Origin: Nitrososphaerota archaeon
GTDB lineage: Archaea; Thermoproteota; Nitrososphaeria; Nitrososphaerales; UBA57
NCBI GenBank assembly: GCA_022572285.1
Contig: JACZWF010000015.1
Span: 1 to 14,612, forward strand
Length of the DNA: 14,612 bases
Direction of reading: 5' to 3'
The notes under the pieces were generated by a model. It made no database searches. It was not told the origin of the DNA and worked only from the letters and a program-made list of their open reading frames with translations. The translations under genes were made by a program, and so were the position numbers. Positions 7,181-13,408 of this stretch are shown piece by piece (within the stretch, counting starts at the first letter, position 1; each line of letters begins with the position of its first letter).

Positions 7181-7203
7181 TTTCTCTCCTATAAGTGCAA
7201 CAC

Positions 7204-7857
7204 ATGTTCTCTGGCGACTCAGAAGCTCAAGCTAGGCGAAAAACGCTTGCTGTCTTATTAGACGAGGTGAGACGAGTTCTCGACTCAGCTCGGGAGCTTA
7301 ACACTCTTTACATCGCTGTTATGGCAGGGAAATCGAAAGACATCCAAACGTCTATGTTAAAGATTAGGAAAGCGGAGGATGATGTGGAGACTTATCGACG
7401 TGCTCTAACCAGAGAGCTGGCCGAACTGGGAACGATGCTCATGAATCGTGAAGACCTATTGCGGACTGCGTACGACATTGAGGAAATTGCTGGTTATTGT
7501 AGTGGGGTCGCATTCCGGTTCTCGATTGTAAAATCAGAAGTTTTGAAGAAAGGAAGAGTTAGCAAGGACTTCGGAGAATTGCTCAACATGGCTGTGGAGC
7601 TGGTCCATCGGTTGAATGAGATGGTAAGGGCTCTCTCACTGAACCCTTCTGCAGTTTTAGAGATCGCAAACAAGATTCAACATATTGAAAAGGAGACTGA
7701 TGACAAGTTCAGATCTCTTGTTCCACTCGTCTTTAAGCAGGTTAAATCGCTCAAAGATGCGGTCATCTTGAAGGATATAGCTGAAAGAGTAGAGGAAATG
7801 GCGGATAGGTGCCTCCGAGCTTCTGACTCTATTACGATCGTGGCAATGGGTCTCTAG
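7204..7857 (+). CDS. DUF47 / PhoU-like helical protein
   Basis: All-helical protein of the DUF47 (COG1392) group, distantly related to PhoU and usually considered a regulator or partner of Pit-type phosphate transporters. From ATG at 7204 it has 217 residues. It shows a PhoU-like three-helix-bundle layout with paired acidic patterns such as 'KAEDDVETYRRALTRELAEL' and 'DLLRTAYDIEEIAGYC' in the first half, and the counterpart 'HIEKETDDKFRSLV' and 'ILKDIAERVEEMADRCLRASDSI' in the second. The E..D and D..E..AD repeats are the probable metal-binding residues of this fold. GTG at 7195 is possible, but the TATA spacing favours 7204. No Pit transporter lies in the window, so the partner is elsewhere or absent. 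Its stop abuts endA. Confidence 0.85.
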   Translation: MFSGDSEAQARRKTLAVLLDEVRRVLDSARELNTLYIAVMAGKSKDIQTSMLKIRKAEDDVETYRRALTRELAELGTMLMNREDLLRTAYDIEEIAGYCSGVAFRFSIVKSEVLKKGRVSKDFGELLNMAVELVHRLNEMVRALSLNPSAVLEIANKIQHIEKETDDKFRSLVPLVFKQVKSLKDAVILKDIAERVEEMADRCLRASDSITIVAMGL

Positions 7858-8415
7858 TTGACCCGTCAGGTGTTTAAGGGCAAACTGGTAGAGAATCGAA
7901 TCGTAATTTGGGATCTGGATGCATCAAGAGCGCTATTCCAGGATGGTTTCTTCGGAAAGCCCCTTGGCGTTCCAAAGCCCAAGGGCGCGGACTTCGATGC
8001 CCCGTTGATCCTCGACTTGCTAGAGGGGTACTACCTAGTGAATAAAGAACGGCTAAGAATCTTTGACTCAGAGACGGGTCGTAGGGTCTCAAAGAAGAGG
8101 ATGCGGGAAAAATGTGAATCTGAGTACGTCCGGTTTCAAGAGAAGTATATGGTATATAACGAGTTGCGGAGCTCCGGATTTGTCGTCACACCTGGTATCA
8201 AGTTCGGGTGCGACTTCGCAGTCTATGAGCATGGGCCTGGAATCGATCATGCTCCATACCTGGTCCAGGTGATGGAGCCCGAAGAGAAACTAACGGCCAC
8301 GAGCATTGTGTTATCTGGGAGGTTGGCCACTACTGTCAGGAAGCAATTTGCCATAGCGATGCAGGTAGAAGGTCATAAAGTAGAATTCGTATCATTCGAC
8401 TGGTGGAGAGCATGA
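7858..8415 (+). CDS. endA: tRNA-splicing endonuclease
   Basis: Cuts introns from pre-tRNA (and pre-rRNA) at bulge-helix-bulge motifs. The 185 residues match the single-domain archaeal EndA subunit (about 180). The C-terminal catalytic domain contains 'YNELRSSGFVVTPGIKFGCDF' features (100-120). The catalytic triad is identifiable by analogy to the M. jannaschii enzyme (Tyr115, His125, Lys156): Tyr123 in 'AVYEHG', His131 in 'IDHAPY' and Lys162 in 'TTVRKQFAIA'. It ends in the usual beta strand with aromatic residues (WW). The start is TTG at 7858, directly after the DUF47 TAG, so it is probably translationally coupled. All catalytic residues are present, so it should be active as a homo-oligomer unless a paralogue exists. 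Confidence 0.95.
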   Translation: MTRQVFKGKLVENRIVIWDLDASRALFQDGFFGKPLGVPKPKGADFDAPLILDLLEGYYLVNKERLRIFDSETGRRVSKKRMREKCESEYVRFQEKYMVYNELRSSGFVVTPGIKFGCDFAVYEHGPGIDHAPYLVQVMEPEEKLTATSIVLSGRLATTVRKQFAIAMQVEGHKVEFVSFDWWRA

Positions 8416-8489
8416 GTTTGTCATGTCCATCATAAGCTTTCCTTTGTGAGCGAGCCTTTTCTGGACTCAGCATTGAGGGGTACGAGGAG

Positions 8490-9266
8490 ATGAGTAGCAA
8501 TATCGCAAGAGAGGGTGACTACATCCTAATCTATCTAAAACCAAGGAAAACTTGGCTGGTCAAGCTTCAACAGAACACTAAGATCCACACTCATGCCGGA
8601 TATCTCGATACCGACCAGATACTGGGTCAGGAATATGGGAGTCGGATAATTTCGAGTACTGGAAATGAATTCGTTATTCTACAGCCCACAATAAGCGACT
8701 ATCTCATGAAGGCCTCACGCCCGACCCAGATAGTCTATCCCAAGGACCTTGGGGCAATAGCTACTTGGACTAGCTTATCACCAGGGAAAATTGTCGTTGA
8801 AGCCGGTACTGGAAGTGCTTCACTCACATGCTTTGCTGCCAATCTTGTCCGGCCAGATGGTCATGTCTACTCGTATGAAAAGAGGGAGGAGTTTCTTGCT
8901 CCGGCAAGAAAAAACATAGAACGCTCCGGCATGTCTGAATACGTCACATTGGTCCACCGTGATGCGGTAAGTGGACTAGATCAGAAAGAGGCAGATATTT
9001 CTTTCATTGACGTAGGTGACCCGTGGTCTTTGGTCGGATCGATGAAGGCCGCGTTGAGAGGTGGAGGAAATCTTGTATCGATTTCTCCCACGATAAACCA
9101 GGTAGAGAAAGTCACGGTAGAATTGATAAAACACGGCTTTGTTAATGTGGAGACAATGGAGATAATGTATCGGAACATGGAGATAAGGGAGGGAATGAGT
9201 AGGCCGTCCATGAGAATGATAGGTCACACTGCTTACCTTACGTTTGCAAGGAAGGCATTAATGTAG
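8490..9266 (+). CDS. trmI: tRNA (adenine-N1)-methyltransferase TrmI (m1A57/58)
   Basis: SAM-dependent Rossmann methyltransferase. In archaea TrmI makes m1A at tRNA positions 57 and 58, stabilising the T-loop. The 258 residues have the TrmI N-terminal domain (about 1-80), the family stretch 'RPTQIVYPKDLGAI' (77-90), SAM motif I VEAGTGSAS (103-111), the acidic end of strand 2 at Glu130, and the catalytic 'FIDVGDPW' (172-179, with Asp174 and Asp177). The C-terminal 'RPSMRMIGHTAYLTFARK' features (238-255) are also typical. The start is ATG at 8490. GAGGGG at 8475-8480 is a plausible Shine-Dalgarno, and a second GAGGAG touches the ATG. It follows endA after 74 nt, joining two tRNA-maturation genes. 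Confidence 0.95.
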   Translation: MSSNIAREGDYILIYLKPRKTWLVKLQQNTKIHTHAGYLDTDQILGQEYGSRIISSTGNEFVILQPTISDYLMKASRPTQIVYPKDLGAIATWTSLSPGKIVVEAGTGSASLTCFAANLVRPDGHVYSYEKREEFLAPARKNIERSGMSEYVTLVHRDAVSGLDQKEADISFIDVGDPWSLVGSMKAALRGGGNLVSISPTINQVEKVTVELIKHGFVNVETMEIMYRNMEIREGMSRPSMRMIGHTAYLTFARKALM

Positions 9267-9301
9267 AGGGGTTAAAGACCCTGATAGGGGTGCGTACGTG
9301 A

Positions 9302-9928
9302 ATGAAATCTGAACTCGCAGAGGACATATCTTTCATCCTATTTCTCCTCCCAGTGATCCTCACGGGGGGGTTCCTCCTCTGGGCAAGTTCAATAGGGTCT
9401 GGCTATGACACTGATATTTACCTCTCTATTACAAGAAATCCTATTATCTTTGTGATTTCCATATTGGCGGTGAGTGCAGGCACATTAGTTGAGATCTATT
9501 CAAATCCACTGTCCCTGAGACAAAGGAAGCTCGAAATCAACGCCAGAAGAATGCAGTGGCTAGCGGGGATTACTATTCTGACCTCCGCTGTTGCAGCTTG
9601 GGTCTCATTGGGAGGATCCGCAACTCCCCCAGCCTTCCTTGGATTATTCCTTACAGCAAGATTCCCACTGATTTATTCCGTTTTGCTTTATGTCCTTTCT
9701 TCCATGCTAACCCTACAATTCAAAATTCCTTCGACGGAAAGTAGCTTGGTAGTGAACAGCACCAGCGTCATAGTTCTCCTCTTGGCACCTATATCTTTCT
9801 TGGTAGGTACCACAGCTCAACTACCATTTGCTATCGTAGTCATTGTGTCAATCTCTCTCTTGGGTCTAGGTATAGGATTATTTGCTCAAGCAAACAAAAC
9901 ATGGTTTAGAACGGAGAAATCACTCTAG
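9302..9928 (+). CDS. hypothetical six-helix membrane protein
   Basis: I do not recognise a family. The 208 residues contain about six hydrophobic segments: ~9-31, 47-67, 84-104, 112-137, 150-170 and 174-194. The basic loop 'LRQRKLEINARR' (72-83) and the basic C-terminus (KTWFRTEK) would both be cytoplasmic under the positive-inside rule, with the N-terminus inside. There is no signal peptide and there are no conserved charged or cysteine residues inside the helices that would suggest a transporter or enzyme. ATG at 9302 has AGGGGTG about nine bases upstream. It follows trmI by 35 nt and may be cotranscribed. Its TAG stop shares the CTAG with the stop of the convergent HAD gene, so the two overlap by four bases. 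Confidence 0.75.
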   Translation: MKSELAEDISFILFLLPVILTGGFLLWASSIGSGYDTDIYLSITRNPIIFVISILAVSAGTLVEIYSNPLSLRQRKLEINARRMQWLAGITILTSAVAAWVSLGGSATPPAFLGLFLTARFPLIYSVLLYVLSSMLTLQFKIPSTESSLVVNSTSVIVLLLAPISFLVGTTAQLPFAIVVIVSISLLGLGIGLFAQANKTWFRTEKSL

Positions 9929-10761
9929 GAGGGAAGTAATGAATAGAGCTCCGCAATATCACGCACTATAAGCTTTGGCTTCTGTTCCTCCTCAATCAGA
10001 TCGAGATCCAACCTCTCTCCACGGGAGACTAAGACGCTGTCGATACCCGATCTGTTCGCTCCCGCTATATCGGAGCTCAACGTATCCCCAATCATCAGTG
10101 CATCAGCCGGCTCGGAATCAAGGGATGTGAGGACTTGCTCGAATATCATCGGGTAGGGCTTACCGATATATGTTATGGGATGAGAAGTGGCTTGCCTTAA
10201 GGCTTCTGAGATAGCAGCCTCTCCCAAGAATAAACCGTAGTCACCGTGGAAACTGCCCTTGAAATTCAAAGTCGTTCCAGAACAAATAAGCTCGGCCCCT
10301 TCGATCACCAGTCGCATCGCATGGTTTAGCTCCGAATAGGTGAGGTTACGATTAGCTCCTACAGCAACAACACCCGCGTCTCCTTCTTCTGAAAGCTCAA
10401 CGCCAGCCTGTTCGATATCATGTCTCAATCCCCATTCGCTGATTACAAAGCACTTCTGCCCAGGAAAATGAGATTTGATGTACAACGCGGTTGCCGCGCC
10501 AGAAGTGAATACTTCTTCCTCTGTTAGAGGTAGACCCATTCCGACTAGCTGCCGGTAAACCACATTCCTGGGTTTTCGTGAAATATTAGAGATGATGGCC
10601 ACTTTCTTGCCATGAGTCTTCAGATATCGCATGAAATCGGGGACTCGCTCTAGAACATTCCCTTCGTCTATGTTATCGCAGATTACTCCTTCAATGTCTA
10701 ACAGGAATACCCCTTTGGCGGCAATGAGTTCCCGAGGATTATCTACTCCTTCTAGATCCAC
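9925..10761 (-). CDS. HAD-superfamily (NagD-like, HAD-IIA) hydrolase
   Basis: Putative phosphatase of the HAD-IIA group with a C2 cap. With the GTG start at 10761 it has 278 residues. Motif I is 'LLDIEGVICDN' with the nucleophile Asp22. Motif II is 'IISNIS' (~57-62), the motif III lysine is Lys201 in 'IGKPYP', and motif IV is 'MIGDTLSSDI' with Asp226 and Asp231. The cap domain lies roughly between residues 75 and 190. The usual second aspartate of DxD is Glu24 here, which is unusual for a phosphatase. The frame is open to a TTG at 10794, but the GTG at 10761 lies about 30 nt after a TATA-like element and fits a leaderless mRNA. The substrate is unknown. Confidence 0.85.
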   Translation of the reverse strand: MDLEGVDNPRELIAAKGVFLLDIEGVICDNIDEGNVLERVPDFMRYLKTHGKKVAIISNISRKPRNVVYRQLVGMGLPLTEEEVFTSGAATALYIKSHFPGQKCFVISEWGLRHDIEQAGVELSEEGDAGVVAVGANRNLTYSELNHAMRLVIEGAELICSGTTLNFKGSFHGDYGLFLGEAAISEALRQATSHPITYIGKPYPMIFEQVLTSLDSEPADALMIGDTLSSDIAGANRSGIDSVLVSRGERLDLDLIEEEQKPKLIVRDIAELYSLLPS

Positions 10762-10784
10762 GATGATAATCCACCATCTATGCT

Positions 10785-10796
10785 CTTTTATCAAAG
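10785..10796. promoter_or_regulatory. Shared divergent TATA-like element, HAD hydrolase / uracil-DNA glycosylase
   Basis: CTTTTATCAAAG has symmetric ends (CTTT...AAAG) and reads as a TATA-like box both ways. Its centre is about 25 nt from the second GTG of the glycosylase frame (10815) and about 30 nt from the GTG at 10761 of the HAD gene. Both mRNAs would then be leaderless or nearly so, consistent with the lack of a Shine-Dalgarno before either start. Confidence 0.45.
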
Positions 10797-10811
10797 GTTC
10801 GCTTCAGAATA

Positions 10812-11420
10812 GTGGTGGGAGGTGAAGTAAGCTTCAATTCCCTTCGCGGATTGGAGATAAATACCGGTACATGTTCACGGTGCAGGCTCTTTGCTACAAG
10901 GAAAAACGCAGTACCCGGAGAAGGACCCGAAAAAGCTGAATTGATGTTTGTTGGCGAGGGACCAGGGGCCGAGGAGGATAGGACAGGAAGGCCATTTGTC
11001 GGTCGAGCTGGAAGACTATTAGATCAAGCCTTGGAGGAGGCAGATATCAGACGAGAAGACGTTTACATAACCAATTTGGTGAAGTGCCGACCTCCAGATA
11101 ATCGTCAACCAAGAGATGATGAGATGGATGCCTGCCATCATTTTCTGCGGGCACAGATCGAATTTGTCGATCCCGTAATTGTCTGTACTCTCGGTGCTAC
11201 CGCACTCATGAGGGTGCTCGGCAAACGGGGTATTTCGAGCTATAGAGGAAGAATTTTTAGACGATTAGGGAGATGTGTAGTCCCGACTTTCCATCCTGCC
11301 GGGGCACTGAGGAATCCGTCACTGAAACCGTTCTTTCTTACAGATGTCAAAGAGGTGGGGCGCCTTATCACCTCACGCGAGGCGTACGGGAGGGATCGGA
11401 GAGACCAGACCCTCTTTTGA
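10812..11420 (+). CDS. udg: Type-4 (Fe-S) uracil-DNA glycosylase
   Basis: Removes uracil formed by cytosine deamination from DNA. The 202 residues contain all family-4 landmarks: the 4Fe-4S cysteines Cys21 and Cys24 (CSRC), Cys92 (KCRPP) and Cys108 (DACHH); active-site motif 'GEGPGAEEDRTGRPFVGRAG' (48-67); 'TNLVKCRPPDNRQP' (87-100); and the C-terminal 'FHPAGALRNP' (160-169). The N-terminus before the first cysteine is a few residues longer than usual. GTG at 10812 or the adjacent GTG at 10815 is the start, and the promoter spacing slightly favours 10815. A GGGAGGTG inside codons 2-5 looks like a Shine-Dalgarno, but no start codon follows at a suitable distance. The last ~15 residues are a basic tail. 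Confidence 0.96.
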   Translation: MVGGEVSFNSLRGLEINTGTCSRCRLFATRKNAVPGEGPEKAELMFVGEGPGAEEDRTGRPFVGRAGRLLDQALEEADIRREDVYITNLVKCRPPDNRQPRDDEMDACHHFLRAQIEFVDPVIVCTLGATALMRVLGKRGISSYRGRIFRRLGRCVVPTFHPAGALRNPSLKPFFLTDVKEVGRLITSREAYGRDRRDQTLF

Positions 11421-11446
11421 CTGAGAACACCTCTATAAGGATCTGA

Positions 11447-11719
11447 TTAATCTGAAAAGTAATCTCGTAACACATCGATCGAACCTTTATCGATCTTGAT
11501 GGTGTATGTAAGGCCTTGAAGCCCAAGTGACCTCGCCAGAGGGTGTCCGTAGGGTGCTTTCAACAACTTAATATGTGACCTCTCTAGAAAATCGACGAAC
11601 TCTTTATAGGAATTAACGTCTCTCCAGTTCCATCCTTTTTTACGAGATAGAATTGACCATAGGCTCAAAGTATTTTGAAATGGAGGGCCTCTTCCAAACT
11701 CCCTGAGTGATTCTTCCAA
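11447..11719 (-). CDS. small protein of unknown function, in frame after thyX
   Basis: I do not recognise it. The 90 residues from a TTG at 11719 (MEESLREFGRGPPFQN...) include several tryptophans, a 'SYKEFVDFLERSHIKLL' helix-like stretch, and a short 'YTIKIDKGSIDVLRDYF' end. The composition looks protein-like rather than random. It begins eight codons after the TGA of thyX, in the same frame, with no intervening stop. There is no ATG, GTG or Shine-Dalgarno to support the start, so translation may depend on reinitiation after thyX. An ATG at 11724 is in another frame and stops after 19 codons. It ends 26 nt from the convergent glycosylase gene. It may be a real thyX-linked gene, or a chance ORF. 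Confidence 0.5.
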   Translation of the reverse strand: MEESLREFGRGPPFQNTLSLWSILSRKKGWNWRDVNSYKEFVDFLERSHIKLLKAPYGHPLARSLGLQGLTYTIKIDKGSIDVLRDYFSD

Positions 11720-11743
11720 TGCATTCAGGCTCGAGAACCTAGT

Positions 11744-13315
11744 TCACACTTTGAGCACATTCTCAACGCTCACATCTGGATAGAGGTTCCAGACCGGTTG
11801 TCGGCAGTAGAGCTTACCCTGATTACAATATCTTGTCTTGCCTACGTCCTCGGAAACACTTTCGTTCAGATATGCCATCTTCCTCACATAACAGGGAGGG
11901 CCAAGGTAAGCCCCAAGAGATGGATGAATTTCCTTTACTTGGGAGATCTCCTCCATGGTTACTTGCCAAATCTCCTCCTCGGCGCGAAGACATGAACGGT
12001 TCGTGAATTTATACCACAAGTTTAGCATCGACCCAGTTTCCTCGAATCGAACTGCAAGGGCATTGGGTAGAATGTACGATGCATATTCAGGAGACATTCC
12101 GTCATTCAAGAGGTCATTCTTAATTCCCCAGATCCGCTTCATTAGTCCAGTGAATATTTCCGAAGCTCTAGAACTCTTCCGGATTATTTCTGGCATGACA
12201 TAATCTGGCTCTGCCGAGTCTTGAAAATAGGTGGGAGACCTGGAACCGGAAATTGTTCGGTGTCGTTGATTCTGAGAGTCAGCCGTATGACTCAACCTCT
12301 TGAGGAAGGTATACTGAACATGAGAGAGAGCTCGTGAAAGCGGAGAGATCACAGATAGGTTAACAGTATCCACGAGGTAGCGATTCTTCGCCGGATTCAG
12401 GACAGCATCTATTGCATCGATATCCGACATAGAACTGGAAGTAATACCTAGTATGTGCCTCACCGAATCTGCGATGACTCGTTCAGCGTTCATTGTCTGG
12501 GCTATAAGAAGCGATCTCCTTCCGCCTAACCTAGAGTCAAAATCCTTTCGGAATCTATCTGGATCAAGACTGACACCCTTTCTAATAACGACCTCCGGCA
12601 ACAATGGTCCGGGATAAGCTCCTTCCTCTTCAGGAAAAGCAACAAAGGATTGATCGATAGCCTTGACTCGATCAATCATCTTGTTTACGACTAAATTTGC
12701 TTCCCATGAGATATTCTTCATTCGGTAATATCGCCAAAGTGTTACACCATCGATAGTGTGAAGAAGATGAGTGTGAGACGCGATTGCTAATGCATAGCGA
12801 GCTGCCTCCATAGCTTTTTCCTTGATTTCCCGTGTAGCCTTTCTTCCTGGAACGGATCTTGAGGACCGCCCCATACTGTATAACTCGGTGAGTTCTTCAG
12901 TTAAGGTCCTAGCCAGGACGTTATATGTATCAAAGGAATCACGAATGGCACCTTGGAACGCCCGAAGTGCCTTTCTATTTTTTATCGGGGGTATAGTTGC
13001 CTTAGCTGTACGAATCCGTACATACCTCTGACTATTTTGAGAAGAGTTATAGAAAGGATGGTTGTGCAGGAAATCATGTGTGAAAGCCCGTGACACATTA
13101 CTTAGTTCAAACTCAAACATCTGGTGCTGATAGACAGTATGATGGCCTGCTTCGTAGGTCGTCTTTCCTATTCGCGTAATCTCATCCTTTGTCAAATCAT
13201 TTATCCTAATAATCGAGTCAGAATAGCAGGTCTTCGCAGCAGCCACGGCATCAGCCGTTGGATGGTTGAAATGGTTCCTTAACTTGACTCTAGGTGGCAT
13301 TGGTTCTCCAACCAT
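11744..13315 (-). CDS. thyX: Tandem-domain ThyX-like (flavin-dependent thymidylate synthase family) protein
   Basis: ThyX uses FAD, NADPH and methylene-tetrahydrofolate to turn dUMP into dTMP. This protein has 523 residues, about twice a normal ThyX (~220-250), and two ThyX-like halves. Half 1 (~8-235) has 'YQHQMFEFELSNVSRAF' (62-78) and a signature-like 'SQNSQRYV' (92-99). Half 2 (~266-507) has 'SPLSRALSH' (324-332), 'DSQNQRHRTIS' (346-356) and 'NRSCLRAEEEIW' (439-450), then cysteines 475, 497 and 504, resembling the Cys-rich tail of some ThyX proteins. Neither half has an intact RHRxxSxxSxR(Y). ATG at 13315 has AAGGA about six bases upstream. Long ThyX-like proteins exist in databases as I recall. 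Activity is not assured. Confidence 0.82.
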   Translation of the reverse strand: MVGEPMPPRVKLRNHFNHPTADAVAAAKTCYSDSIIRINDLTKDEITRIGKTTYEAGHHTVYQHQMFEFELSNVSRAFTHDFLHNHPFYNSSQNSQRYVRIRTAKATIPPIKNRKALRAFQGAIRDSFDTYNVLARTLTEELTELYSMGRSSRSVPGRKATREIKEKAMEAARYALAIASHTHLLHTIDGVTLWRYYRMKNISWEANLVVNKMIDRVKAIDQSFVAFPEEEGAYPGPLLPEVVIRKGVSLDPDRFRKDFDSRLGGRRSLLIAQTMNAERVIADSVRHILGITSSSMSDIDAIDAVLNPAKNRYLVDTVNLSVISPLSRALSHVQYTFLKRLSHTADSQNQRHRTISGSRSPTYFQDSAEPDYVMPEIIRKSSRASEIFTGLMKRIWGIKNDLLNDGMSPEYASYILPNALAVRFEETGSMLNLWYKFTNRSCLRAEEEIWQVTMEEISQVKEIHPSLGAYLGPPCYVRKMAYLNESVSEDVGKTRYCNQGKLYCRQPVWNLYPDVSVENVLKV

Positions 13316-13349
13316 ACGATCCTTCCCATGTCTAGCGTCTAATTGCAGT

Positions 13350-13390
13350 GATTCCCCATTTTAACCTTCATATATGAGAAAAATGGGATC
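13350..13390. promoter_or_regulatory. Dyad-symmetric divergent promoter region between thyX and mqnD
   Basis: The 93-nt divergent spacer has the exact palindrome TCATATATGA at 13368-13377, a TATA box on both strands. It is flanked by inverted arms CCCATTTT (13355-13362) and AAAATGGG (13380-13387), extended imperfectly to GAT...ATC. The palindrome lies about 36 nt before the mqnD ATG and about 57 nt before the thyX ATG, which has its own Shine-Dalgarno. A TBP site shared by both genes is likely. The outer arms could be BRE-like flanks or an operator for a dimeric regulator. Confidence 0.55.
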
Positions 13391-13408
13391 GAGAAGTGGA
13401 AAAATTCG

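Noticed and set aside
8976..9227. Two minus-strand open frames of 76-83 codons inside trmI
   Set aside because: They lie fully antisense to conserved trmI motifs and have no supporting signals. They are shadows.
10817..10825. GGGAGGTGA as a Shine-Dalgarno for a later start of the glycosylase
   Set aside because: No ATG, GTG or TTG in frame lies 5-10 nt downstream. The next in-frame TTG is about 26 nt away, so the upstream GTG with a TATA-spaced leaderless start is preferred.
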